DNA of 64,000 nucleotides from contig CANJKZ010000263.1 of assembly GCA_947471745.1 (NCBI GenBank), forward strand, positions 1,532,501-1,596,500, in the 5' to 3' direction. The stretch is from Closterium sp. Naga37s-1. Its lineage: Eukaryota; Streptophyta; Zygnematophyceae; Desmidiales; Closteriaceae. The notes below the pieces were generated by a model. The model was not told the origin of the DNA. It did not search any database and saw only the letters and a list, made by a program, of their open reading frames with translations. Positions 34,454-45,336 of this stretch are shown piece after piece (positions within the stretch are counted from its first letter, which is position 1; each line of letters begins with the position of its first letter). Both the position numbers and the translations under genes were made by a program.

Positions 34454-37400
34454 TCAAGGGGTGAGCAAGTGAGGCAAGGTAGGCACAAGACCCAGCTGAG
34501 TACAGAAGCGCTGATGATCACAAGGCGCAAGTGCCTTGGTGAAGATATCAGCAGTGTTGGCCTGAGAGGCCACGCACGCAAGCCGCAGCTGACCACGCTG
34601 CTGTAGCTCACGAGCAAGGAAGTAGCGGAGAGCAATGTGCTTCGTTCTGTGCTCCAGTCTCTGCTCTCGACACAAGGCCAGCATGGCCTTGTTGTCTACG
34701 TACAGCACTGGAGGAGAACGAGGCGGCTCTCCGAGGTCAGTCAGCAGGTAGGTGAGCAAGCGAAGCTCCTGTGCAGCCATGGCCCCGGCGTAGATCTCAG
34801 CCTCACAACTGGAGCCGAGAACAGAAGACGAGCGGGTAGCCCGCCACGAAACAGAGCCGGAACCAAGGCTGAAGGTGTAACCCTGTGACGACCGCTGCGT
34901 AGCCTGGTCGTCAGCCCAAGAAGCGTCTGCGTGCCCAGTGAGGACCACTGGACTCTGCCCTCCAAGCACAAGCCCCATGCCCGACGTACTGCACAAGTAA
35001 CGCAACACCCTCTTCGCTGCAGCCATGTGCTCCGGTCTGTGTCTTCCAGGAGCAACATAGCGTGCGAGAATGCTAAGAGGGTATGCGAGGTCAGGTCGTG
35101 TGCAGGTCATCAGGTACATGAGGCAGCCAACAAGCTCTGGGTACGGGCCACTCGACTCTACGGACTCATCCGAAGGCAGAGCTGAGAGCGAGTGGCGAGT
35201 AGGCAGAGGAGTGGCCTGAGGCGAGGAGTACGTGAAGCCGAAGCGCTGAAGGACCTGCTGCACCATGTGTGACTGAGTCAGGGTAATGGTGCGGCGTGCT
35301 CTGTCCCGGGTGATCTGCAAGCCAAGGTAGCTGCGCAGTTCACCCAGGTCTGTGCACGTGTGTCTCTTCTGCAGCTCGGACTTCACGTGGGCGAGTCCAG
35401 CAGTGTCAGCTGTGGCAAAGACCAAGTCGTCGACGTACACGAGGATGTAGAACGGCGGCAAAGAAGTGTCGGTGCGCAGAAACAGCGACGGGTCGGCAGT
35501 AGAGGGAGCAAACCCAAGAGCCGCAAGTGTAGTCCTCAGTGTGTCGTGCCACTCACGCGGTGCCTGGCGGAGACCGTAGACTGGCCGCCGGAGGCTCCAC
35601 TGGGTGCCAGGAGGAAAAGACCCAGTGAAGCCAGGTGGGCGACGCAGCCAGATCTCCTCGTGCAGGCTGCCCTGCAAGAAAGCAGTGCTGAAGTCAAGAG
35701 AGTGCAGCTCGTAGTCGCGGTGAGCAGCTATGTGCAGCAGTACCCGAAGAGTGGTCATCTTCGGGGTGGGAGAGAAGGTCTGAAAGTAGTCAACTCCCTG
35801 CCGCTGACTGAAGCCACGAGCCACGTAACGCGCCTTGAAGACAGGCGGAGAACCCGGCGGTCGCTTCACCCTGAAAATCCACATGCCACCGACGATGTTC
35901 GCCCCAGGCGGGGGAACCTCGTCAACGTAGGTGCCTGTGGACTTCCAGGAAGCCATCTCTGTGTCCATAGCTGCCTGCCACTGAGAGGAGTAGGGACCCT
36001 CTATCGCCTCCGCGTAAGAGCGCGGAGTCGGGATGTCAAGTGCATCCGGGTCTCCCTCAGGGGTAAGCAGTACGGACACGAGATGAGGTGAAGCAGCAGC
36101 CAAACACTGGAACTCCTCCTGCCTGTCCTCAAGGACGTCCGTGCCAAGGGCACACTCACCCCCGACGGACGGAGGACAGACAGACTCAGACTCAACGACA
36201 AGACTAGCAGCGTAGTCTAGACGACAGCGAGCAGCAAAGTCGACGAGCTCAGCAACTAGGGCAGACGCAGCAGTGGACTCAAAGGAAGGGTCAGTGACGA
36301 CAGTAGCAAGGAGACGCGTGACAGTAGGACTGGCAGCACGAAGAGAGTCCGACTCCGGGTCGGGAAGAGCAGGAAGAGAGGACTCAGGAGGAGAAGGCAA
36401 AGGGGCACGCAGAGGAGCAGTGGACGGACGCAGAGACATCCGGTGCGTGCCAGGGACAGGAGGAGGACGCTGACGCGAACCACGACCACTAGTGCGAGCA
36501 AGACGGACAGGCGACGCAGGGCGAGACGCAGGCTCACGACGCTCAGCCAGACCTCCAGTAGGACCAGTGTAGGGAGAAGGAGCGGGCAGTAGGGAGGCCG
36601 GCTGTAACTGTAACTGTGACGGGACAGGCTGTGGACACTCTAAGGGAGGAGGAGGACCAGTAGAAGGCGGGAGACCAAGAACCTGCTGAAGGAGCGGAAC
36701 GAAGTACGGCCGAGGCCGCGCGGCGACTCTAGACACAGCAGGGACAGCACCAGTACCCCCAGTGGCAGCACCAGCTCCAGCAGCACCTCCAGCTCCAGTA
36801 CCTCCAGCAGCACCAATAGCACCCCCAGCAGGACCGCCTCCAGGACCGACAGCAGTAGCCTCAGCGCCAACACCCTCAGCAGCTCCAGCTCCAGTCGTAC
36901 CCGCAGGCCCAGCAGCTCCAGTACTCCCAGTACGAGCACCTCCGGGACCCGCGGCACCAGCACCCTCAGCAGCCGAAGAACCTCCAGCTCCAGCAGCACG
37001 CCTCCAGCGCCGGGCAAACCACTCTCGCAGCTCCTGTGGAGAGAGTGGCTCCCGCCGAGACGAAGCACCCGGAGAACCTCCAGGCTCAGCACCGCCAGAC
37101 GCCACACGAGTAGGCCCAGCTCCCTCAGGCTCCGCACCCCCAGGCTCAGCACCTCCAGGCGTAGCACCCCCAGGCTCAGCACCCCCAGGCTCAGCACCCC
37201 CAGGCTCAGCACCCCCAGTAGTAGCACCCCCAGGCTCAGCACCCCCAGGCTCAGCACCCCCAGGAGTAGCACCCTCAGGCTCAGCACCCCCAGGCGTAGC
37301 ACCCACACGCTCAGCACCCCCAGAGTCAGCACCCCCAGGCTCAGCACCCTCAGCAGCACCAGAGTCACCAGTAACCTCGACAGGCTCGACGGCGTCTACC

Positions 37401-39344
37401 TGGGACACACCTGAAGGGGCAGGACCCTGAGGGGGGAGGGGGTCTACCGGGGGGGGGCCTGGCACAAGGAAGAGCGGTGGCGGGGGGAGGGACGGAGTGC
37501 GGTAGGGGAAGAGGCGGTAGTAGGGGACCGAATCGTCAAACGTGACGTCCTGGGAGGACAGAACACGGCGAGAGGTGGGGTGGTAGAACTGCCACCCTGG
37601 CGCGTCAGGGGGGAAGCCAAGGAAGACGCAAGGAGCAGCACGAGGGGACAGCTTGTCCGCAAACAAGTCGCGGACAAACGCCCGAGATCCCCAGACACGG
37701 AACGCAGACGCATCGCCAACCTTCCCCGTCCACAGCAAAGCTGGGGAGGTCTCCGGCATGGAGACCCTGGGGTGAAGGTTGATCTGATGCGCCGCGTACC
37801 GAACCGCAAACGGCCACAGAAAATGGGGGGCAGCTGCATGCATCATGGACGTACGGGCGACGTCCATGACCATGCCAATGCGGCGCTCAGCAATCCCATT
37901 TTGCTGTGGAGAGTCCGGAAGCGTGAAGGTCTGGCGGATGCCTCGCGCACGACAGTAGGCTCGCAGAAGGCCAGAGGAGAACTCTCCACCTCTGTCAGAG
38001 TGCAGATGCAGAACAGGAAAGTCCGAGCCGAAGCTCTGCCTGAGCTGGAGACGAGCTGCGCGGATCCAGTCGATCAACACCTCAGTGACATCACCCTTGC
38101 TGCGCAAGGGGAAGACTGTGGTGTAACGCGAGTAGTCGTCAACCACCAGCAGGAAGTAGCGCTCGTGACCCTGTCCACGGACGCGGGCCGGGCCCCACAC
38201 GTCCATGTGAAGCGTCTGCAGCGGGGCCTCTGTCGGAGGAAACTGGGAGGAGTGAGGGGCAGCCCGCTGCCGCCCCTCGACACAAGGGACGCAGGTAGGG
38301 CCGGGCCCCGGAGGAAGGGGAGGGAGGGACCGGGGAAGACCAGAGACAAGGACACGGGAGGCCATGCCTCGGAGACGAAGCAAGGAGGGGTGACCAAGGC
38401 GGTGGTGCCAGAGGAGAGTCTCGTGCGACAGGAGGCGACACGAACAGGGGGCAGACTCAGGACCAGACCTGGACGCTGCAGCAAACACCTGACCCGACGC
38501 AGCTACCTGACCAGACGCAGTGACTGGAGGAGACGCAGTGGTCAGTGTGTACAGGCTCGACCCCGGCCGACGTGTAAACGTGGCCAGGTGTCGGCCTGTC
38601 CGAGCGTCCGTGCAGTGGGTCACCCGCTGACTCGCAGGAGTGAACTGGTGAACCCCCGCATCCTGTAGGTCAGCACCACTCACCAAGTTCGTAGAGAACG
38701 AGGGGAGGTAAAGACCAGACAGGGTGCCAGAGGGGGCCGCCGGACACGGGAGGACAGTGGAGAAGTGAGCAAGGACAGGACCCCCAGAGGGGTCTGCCAG
38801 AGAGACTGCAACTGGCCGGCCAAGCGGCGTGAGTGTGGTGCGGTCTCGAAAGAAGGAGCGAGAAGCCCCCGAGTCAAGGGTGAAGGTGTGGGAGGCCGAA
38901 GCCGACGCAGTACCTGAGAGAGCAGACTCACCAGCACCTGAGGGAGCAGACGCACGAGCACCTAGAGCAGCAGCCTCGCTAGCACCTAGAGCAGCAGCCT
39001 CACCAGTACCTAGAGCAGCAGTCTCAATGCCCGGGTCGGGCGGAAAACACCGGTAACAGTCACCCTCATCACTAATAGTCACAGCATACATGGCAGCAAG
39101 AATAGCATCAAAGTCAAGGTCAAAGACAGCTACACCCGCCCTAGACAGCTCGCCCCAGCGGGGGATCTCAGTGGCCTCAGGGAACTGGTGACACCAAGCG
39201 TCCGTCAGGCGGCCAAAGCAGCGCTGGGTGGAGTGCGCACCCCCGCACTGCTCACCCGCGTGGTTGCCGGTGCGTAGGACGTAGGTGCACGGACCAGTAC
39301 CCCCACCCCGCTGGCGTGCAGCGTACCATTCACGGAGCTGCTGA
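34454..39344 (-). CDS. Inner copia Pol: protease, integrase, reverse transcriptase, RNase H
   Basis: The pol frame is one nucleotide off the gag frame and begins at the C10 run just upstream. It continues to a stop at 34454. Order: zinc-knuckle-like block (C-x13-C-x3-H-x4-C), protease DSGAS (near 38870), HHCC zinc site (LWHHRLGHPS...CVPC, 38390-38290), integrase core (MDVWGP, HSDRGGEF, NGIAERR, 38205-37890), and a long linker with about 20 copies of a PGGAEPGGA-like repeat. Reverse transcriptase has YVDD near 35435, and RNase H has ADASWADD, EAEIYAG and YVDNKAM. All catalytic residues seen are present. Confidence 0.93.
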
Positions 39345-39354
39345 GGGGGGGGGG
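39345..39354 (-). other. C10 run at the gag-pol frame change
   Basis: On the minus strand ATC is followed by nine C then TCA in the gag frame. Dropping one C would join gag to pol as in single-ORF copia elements. It is either a length error or mutation in the homopolymer or a +1 frameshift site. Confidence 0.7.
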
Positions 39355-40433
39355 ATGTCACGAGTGCGCTGCTGCCGCTGCTGCTGCTGCTGCTGGCGCT
39401 GACCACCACCGGAGCCGACCCTCTGCGCAGCGCCACCCCGACCAGCTCCACCTCCTCCGCCGCCGCCTCCTCCACCGCCGCCACCTCCGCCACTTCCGCT
39501 CCCACCGCCACCGCCGCCGCCGCCTCCGCCTCCACTGCCGCCACCGACACCTCCACCCCCGCCACCACTCCCACCACCACCCCCACCCCCTCCACTGCCG
39601 CCACCGCCACCTCCGCCACCCCCGCCAGCCCCTCCAGCACCCTTGCCCCCCTTGCCCTTGCCGGTGCGGCGTCTCCCGCTCGGGGCAGACGCAGCGCCGA
39701 CCGACTCGAAACCAACGAGGTCGGCCGCAGCAGCAGAGGCAACAGAGGGCAAAAGGGGGGAGGGGGAACACCCCTCAAAGACGGGGGTGCGAGGGTCACC
39801 ACGAGAGGCTCCTACAGCGACTATGCTCTTCTCTGCTGCTAGGAGGGCCTTCTCGAGGAGGTCAACGGTGAGAGTGGTGGGGCAAACTGAGAGGAAGTGG
39901 TCCCTGACTACGCGAAGGGAGTCAGGGAGCCGGGTGACTATGTAGTAGAGGGTGATGTACATGGGGGGGGGGTTCTTGGCGCAGAACTCAGCAGGAAGCG
40001 CAGCGCGGTAGCGAGTGTCACTAGTGCGGAGGTGCGTAATGAGGTCAGCGACTGTGGGAAAGGCAGCAAGGTCAGGGAAGAGGTACGGTAGCATGAGGCG
40101 GCTCAGTGCAGCAGTGGCAGGGGAGGAGTAGCGCGCAACTACAGCGTCGTACAAGGTGTGAGCACTCTTGTACTGGCTAAAGTGCGCACGCTCAGAGGTA
40201 GGCAGGTGGCGACGCACAGCAAGACGTGCAGCAGCATCGCGTGTGGCCCACTGTGAGCGAACAGTGGCATCGGCATCAGCAGCAGGGGCAGGAGAGGCAC
40301 CAGAGGTGAGGTCAAAGAGGGAGAGACCGTCTGCCCTATCGCACTGTAGGAAAAGCTGCAGGTCATCTACCCAGACGTCAAAGTCAATGGCCCGACCCTC
40401 AGCGTCAAAAGCGAGGACACTAGGGGTAGCCAT
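39355..40433 (-). CDS. Inner copia Gag (capsid and Gly-rich tail)
   Basis: The ATG at 40433 starts a copia-type capsid (IDFDVWVDDLQLFLQ, then ADATVRSQWATRDAAARLAVRRHL, then LPDSLRVVRDHFLS). A Lys/Gly-rich segment with long Gly runs and a Gln/Arg stretch follows. The frame continues past the C10 run for about eight residues and stops at 39330. The zinc-knuckle-like block is in the pol frame, so shifting or slippage is needed to make a complete Gag. Confidence 0.85.
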
Positions 40434-40499
40434 GACAGCAGTAGACTAGCAGCGCGAACAGTAGGGTAAGGGCAGTGCAGTGACAGAGGCGCTGCTCTT

Positions 40500-41240
40500 A
40501 CCGGACAGGGCGGCTCGAGCGGCTCGGCGGGTCGGCAACTCGGCGGCTCGGGCGGCTCGGCGGTACGGCGGCTCGGCAGCAACTGCGGCTCGGCGACTCG
40601 GCGACCCGGCGGCTCGGGCGGCTCGGCGGTACGGCGGCTCGGCAGCAACTGCAGCTCGGCGGCTCGGCGACCCGGCGGCTCGGGCGGCTCAGGTGGCGCG
40701 GCGGCTCGGGCGGCTCTGGTGGATCGGGCGGCTCGGCAGTAGCTCGGCGGCGCCGGCGGCTCGGTGGTGACGGCGGGGCCGCGTGGGGACGGCGGCGGGG
40801 CCGGGTGGAGCTGCGGCGGGGCTGGGTGGAGCGGCGTCGGGGCCGGGTGGAGCGGCGTCGGGGCCGGGTGGAGCGGCGTCGGGGCCAGTAGAGGCGGCGC
40901 CGGGGCCGGGAAGCGCAGCTCCGGGGCCGGGAAGGGCAGCTCCGGGGCCGCAGGGGTAGGCGACGGGGCCAGCAGAGGCGGCGCCGAGGCAGGGAAGGGC
41001 GGCGCCGGGGCCGCAGGGGTAGGCGACGGGGCCGCGAGGACGGCTAGTAAGGGCCGCGAGGGCGGCGTGAAAGGGCCGCGAGGCGGCGCGACACGAAGGA
41101 GCCGCGAGGGCGGCGGATCGGGGCCGCGAGGGCGGCGCGACGCGGCCGCTAGGGCGGCGCGACGTGCAGGGGCCGCGAGGGCGACGCGACGGGGCCGCAG
41201 GCGCGACGCGACGGGGCCGCTAAGGCGGCGCGACAGGGTC
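40500..41240 (-). repeat. GC-rich repeat leader of the inner copia
   Basis: Between primer site and gag are imperfect repeats (plus-strand core CGGCTCGGGCGGCTCGG and GGGGCCGGGTGGAGCGGCG). Stops are rare because of composition; the open frames are not genes. Confidence 0.8.
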
Positions 41241-41345
41241 GAGAGAGGGGAGCGCGACTCGGGCAGTATAGAGCGCGCTCCGGGCAGGAAAAAAAAGGTG
41301 GTGGGCCCTAGGAACAGTTCCCACAGGGGAACTTGCTCGATACCA

Positions 41346-41470
41346 TGAGAAACTGAACGAGAATGAATTGACTAAGGGAAAGTTGGGTACAAATGTAAAC
41401 CCTAGAAAACTGTACCCCATATGTGCTACCCCACTATAGCCTACAGTAGCTATGTCATATAAATCTGACA
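41346..41470 (-). repeat. 5' LTR of inner copia
   Basis: This 125-bp LTR appears identical to 34122-34246. Confidence 0.92.
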
Positions 41471-41475
41471 GTCTC

Positions 41476-42697
41476 CTCCTCCCTCTGTCCGTCGCGACTT
41501 GATCACTCGTTGTCCTCCGCGTGCTCGTCACTCGTTTCCTGTTACTGACCTCCACACTGCCCTCCTTTGTTCGTCTCGTCGTCGTTCTCCTTCTCCTGTG
41601 TCCGTTCTCCCGTCTCCTCCTCCGTCCACTCTACCTGCCCTCCCCACTCCTATCTCTGACTACTACCGCGCTGTTCGTCCTGTTGCCGCACGTGTCCTCA
41701 CCACTCTTGTCACCGACCCTCGTTTCCCTCCGTCGTCTGTCTCGGCTCTCACTGCCGCTGTCGCTGAGTTTGCTGCCGCCAGCCGCCTTGACTACGCCAC
41801 CCGTGTGGTGCCAGCTCCTCCCTACCCTCCTCTGTCCGTCGGGGGTGGGTTTGCCCTTGGCTGTGACGTCCTAGAGGACAGAGAGTCTGAGCTGGAGTAC
41901 TGGGCAGCCGCTTCTCCCTCTGTGTGTGCCATGCTGCTCTCCCCTGAGGGAGACCCCGACGCCCTTGACATACCGACTCCTCGCACTTACCGCGAGGCAG
42001 TGTCAGGGGCGTGGGCCTCTCAGTGGAAAGCGGCTATGGACTCAGAGTTGGCGTCTTGGAGATCCACAGGCACCTACGTCGACGCAGTTCCCCCTCCCAG
42101 GGCGAACGTAGTCGATGGCATGTGGCTCTTCAAGGTGAAGCGGCCGCCTGGAGCACCGCCGGTGTTCAAGGCGCGCTACGTGGCTAGGGGCTTCAGTCAG
42201 CGTGAGGGAGTTGACTTCTTCCAGACCTTCGCCCCGACCCCGAAGATGACTACTCTTCGGGTGTTACTCCACATAGCAGCGCAGCGAGACTACGAGCTGC
42301 ACTCCCTCGACTTCTCCACTGCGTTCCTCCAGGGCCAACTGCACGAGGAGATCTGGCTGCGCCGTCCTCCTGGCTTCACTGACACCTTCCCACCTGGGAC
42401 CCAGTGGAGCCTAAGGCGACCAGTCTACGGTCTCCGCCAGTCGCCCCGTGAGTGGCACGACACTCTTCGCTCCACGCTTCGTGACCTTGGGTTCAGCCCG
42501 TCCTCCGCCGACCCGTCGCTGTTTGTTCGAGCGGGTTCTACTCCTTTCATTATCCTTGTCTACGTCGACGACTTGGTGTTTGCTACAGCAGACAGGGCAG
42601 CCCTGGCTCAGGTGAAGTCCGAACTGCAGAAGAGACACAAGTGCACTGACCTGGGTGAGCTGGAGCGCTACCTTGGCCTGCAGATCACCCGGGACAG
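41476..42697 (+). pseudogene. Outer copia reverse transcriptase, 5' part
   Basis: The frame continues from the Pro-rich linker at 34121. It includes EGDPDALDIPTPRTYREAV, WLFKVKRPPGAPP, the metal-site block LHSLDFSTAFLQG and YVDDLVF (near 42560). It is about 90 percent similar by eye to the inner element. It is cut after LQITRD by TRIM 2. It lies downstream of no protease or integrase, so it could not act alone. Confidence 0.88.
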
Positions 42698-42840
42698 TGT
42701 CAGAAGTAGAAGTAAGAAATAAGAATGAAGAAAGGAAGGGTTTCACTAGCAAGCAGTTGGATACATATAGCAAACCCTAATTGGGCTGTACTCACTATGG
42801 AGTACCCCACTGCAGGCTAAACAATTATAACAATCTGACA
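42698..42840 (-). repeat. 3' LTR of TRIM 2
   Basis: This is a 143-bp LTR with TGTCAG/CTGACA ends. Confidence 0.9.
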
Positions 42841-44029
42841 CACCCCCATAGCCAAAGTGGGGTGTAATCAGCACAACAAGCAAGCATAGTAATAGTTCAC
42901 AATTACAAGCAAAGCTAGAGGTAATCACAGCGGGCAAGTGAGGAGGAGGAGGAACTGTGGAAGGAGAGAAGATGGGAGGCAACGACTGAAGCTGCAGAGG
43001 CACGGGCACAGGAGCTGCTGACTCAGGGTTACCGAAGCAAGGGCGACGGACCCACAGTGGCTACCGAAGCAAGGGCGACGGACTACTGGAGTGACTGGCT
43101 CCGCGGCTAAGACGAGCGGCAGGAGCAACAGACCCACTGGCGACTGGTGCAACAGGCTCACTGGCTACCGAAGCAAGGGCGACGGACTACAGGCGCTGCA
43201 GGCGACACGACAGCTACCTCCACACAACCTCCTCCAACTGACCCACACCCGTGACACACACCCCCTGCTGAACCCTAGCTCCACTTCCACGGCACCCCCC
43301 TTAAACCCTAATCCCTCGGCTCCCACACACCCACCCACCTCAGCGGCAGCTGCAGCAGTGGGAGACGGAGGAGGAGGAGGAGTAGGAGATGGATCACACA
43401 CCCGCCACCCCCATACTTGCCACCCCCATACCCCCAAACGCAGGGCAAAAACGGGGGCAGCAGCTGGGGCGGTGTGTGAGCGGAAGCGGGGCGGCGCGTG
43501 GGCCCCCAGGGCGCCTCGACGAGTGACGGGAGGGGGGGACGCGCGGCCCCCCAGGGCGCCGCGACGGGCGACGGGAGGGGCGACGCGCGGCCCCCCAGGG
43601 CGCCTCGACGAGTGACGGGAGGGGGGGACGCGCGGCCCCCCAGGGCGCCGCGACGGGCGACGGGAGGGGCGACGCGCGGCCCCCCAGGTCGCCGCGACGG
43701 GCGACAGGAGGGGGGGGTCGACGCGCTAGCCCCCAGGGCGCCGCGACGGGCGACGGGCAGCGCGACGCGCGGCCCCCCTGGGCGCCGCGACGGGCGACGG
43801 GATGGCGGGGGGGGGGTGGGGGCGCGCGCGGATCCCCCACGGCAGAAAACCGCCGCGCGCACTCGCCGCGCGCCCCGAGCGCACGGCGGGATGAAAACCC
43901 TAAAAATTTTCGGCAGGAGGAAGACGGCGCGCGCCCGAGGCGCGCGAGAAGCAGAACAGCAGCGGAAGCAGTTAGGTGGCGGGCCCACCCACAGGATCGA
44001 CCCAAGGGGGTCGACCTGCTTTGAAACCA

Positions 44030-44172
44030 TGTAAGAAGTAGAAGTAAGAAACAAGAATGAAGAAAGGAAGGGTTTCACTAGCAAGCAGTTGGATACATAT
44101 AGCAAACCCTAATTGGGCTGTACTCACTATGGAGTACCCTACTGCAGGCTAGACAATTATAACAATCTGACA
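44030..44172 (-). repeat. 5' LTR of TRIM 2
   Basis: This is a 143-bp LTR; its left end is mutated (TGTAAG for TGTCAG). Confidence 0.9.
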
Positions 44173-44177
44173 GACAG

Positions 44178-45018
44178 AGCCGCTCGCACCATCACACTGA
44201 CGCAGTCACACATGGTGCAGCAAATCCTTCGGCGGTTCGACTTCCAGTTCTCCACCACACAGCCCACTCCTCTTGCTGTTGACCACAGACTCACGGGCCC
44301 CTTTCCTGACGAGCCCTTTGAGTCCAGTGGACCCTACGCAGAGCTGGTGGGCTGCCTCATGTACCTGATGACTTGTACTCGACCGGACCTCGCCTTTCCA
44401 CTCAGCATCCTTTCTCGCTTTGTTGCGACTAGGAGACACCGCCCTGTCCACTGGACAGCTGCTGTGAGGGTGGCGAAGTACCTGGCGACTACATCAGGCA
44501 TGGGGCTTGTGCTTGGAGGGACTCAGCAAGTGGCGTTGACTGGTCACTGCGACTCTTCCTGCGCTAACGACGTGAAGACTCAGCGTTCGACTCAGGGTTA
44601 CTGCTTCAGTCTGGGAGCTGGTGCTGTGTCGTGGAGGTCTACACGGTCGTCGTCTGTGGCTACTTCCAGTGCAGAGGCAGAGATCTACGCTGGTGCCATG
44701 GCGGCACAGGAGCTTCGCTGGTTGACCTTCTTGCTCGCCGACCTTGGTGAGCGGCCTCGCTCTGCACCGACCTTGTACGCTGACAACAAGGCCATGATCC
44801 TCCTGTGTCGAGAGCCTCGACTGGAGAGCAGAGTGAAGCATATTGACGTGAGGTACTTCCTCCTGCGAGAGCTGCAGCGACGCGGCTAGGCACGCCTGGA
44901 CTTTGTGGCCTCAGAGGCCAACACTGCAGACGTCTTCACCAAGGCCTTGGCGCTTGGTGATCACCACAGGTTCTGTGTGCAGTTGGGGCTTGTTGAGGTA
45001 GGCCCTCGGTTGCTGTAG
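44178..45018 (+). pseudogene. Outer copia RT thumb and RNase H, with stop codon
   Basis: The frame resumes in register after TRIM 2 (ARTITLTQSHMVQQILRRF) and holds the RNase H blocks GHCDSSCAND, EAEIYAGAM and YADNKAM. A TAG at 44887-44889 interrupts the C-terminus, after which homology resumes (VASEANTADVFTKAL) to the natural end near 45018. Confidence 0.85.
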
Positions 45019-45101
45019 TCTTTGTTTCTTGCTTTGACTGGTCTTGTGACCGTTTGTTCACCTTGCTTGCTTTGATGCCCCTCACTTAGCCTATGGGGGT
45101 G

Positions 45102-45228
45102 TGTCAAATGTAATTCTATGCTTGTAGGCTACAGTGAATAGCACAATAGGGAGTACAGTTGTTAGGGTTGCATATTTGTACTTCCACACTTTCTAGTTTC
45201 ACCATTCCGTTGTTCGCTAACTTTGAGA
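45102..45228 (+). repeat. Right LTR of outer copia
   Basis: This 127-bp LTR is followed by the target duplication CGCAC. Confidence 0.9.
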
Positions 45229-45336
45229 CGCACTACCTAGGAGGTGCTGTTGAAAAAGGTGGCCCACTTTGGATGCTTTAGGATTCGATTGGGCAGCTTT
45301 GACACTGGCTATGGGGTGTTCCTTTGGAGGTCAAAA

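Larger units (their letters stand above)
34122..41470 (-). mobile_element. Inner copia element, nearly intact, young
   Basis: LTRs of 125 bp (34122-34246 and 41346-41470) appear identical. The target duplication GTCTC is perfect (34117-34121 and 41471-41475). On the minus strand the primer site TGGTATCGAGC lies at 41345-41335 and the polypurine tract CTATGGGGGTG abuts the 3' LTR. All copia domains are present. It lies in the Gag-RT linker of the outer copia, in opposite orientation. Confidence 0.95.
42698..44172 (-). mobile_element. TRIM-type non-autonomous LTR element 2
   Basis: LTRs of 143 bp (42698-42840 and 44030-44172) differ at about four positions. The target duplication GACAG is perfect (42693-42697 and 44173-44177). 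The minus-strand primer site TGGTTTCAAAGC lies at 44029-44018, a decayed form of the usual Met-tRNA site, and CTATGGGGGTG precedes the 3' LTR. The interior has no polymerase. It holds a GC-rich repeat (core CGCGGCCCCCCAGGGCGCC, 43495-43800). The leader start is homologous to TRIM 1. Confidence 0.92.
32309..45228 (+). mobile_element. Outer copia element, internally deleted, with two nested elements
   Basis: LTRs of 127 bp (32309-32435 and 45102-45228) differ at two positions by eye. The target duplication CGCAC is perfect (32304-32308 and 45229-45233). A primer site TGGTATCATGAG begins at 32436, and CTATGGGGGTG precedes the right LTR. Protease and integrase are missing. A second copia (34122-41470) and a TRIM (42698-44172) have inserted. 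Removing each with one target copy leaves the flanking reading frame open at the first site. Confidence 0.92.

Noticed and set aside
36640..37430. Long open frames antisense and sense over the PGGAEPGGA linker of the inner copia
   Set aside because: The opposite and shifted frames are open because the codon repeat has no stops in any frame; the pol frame explains the region.
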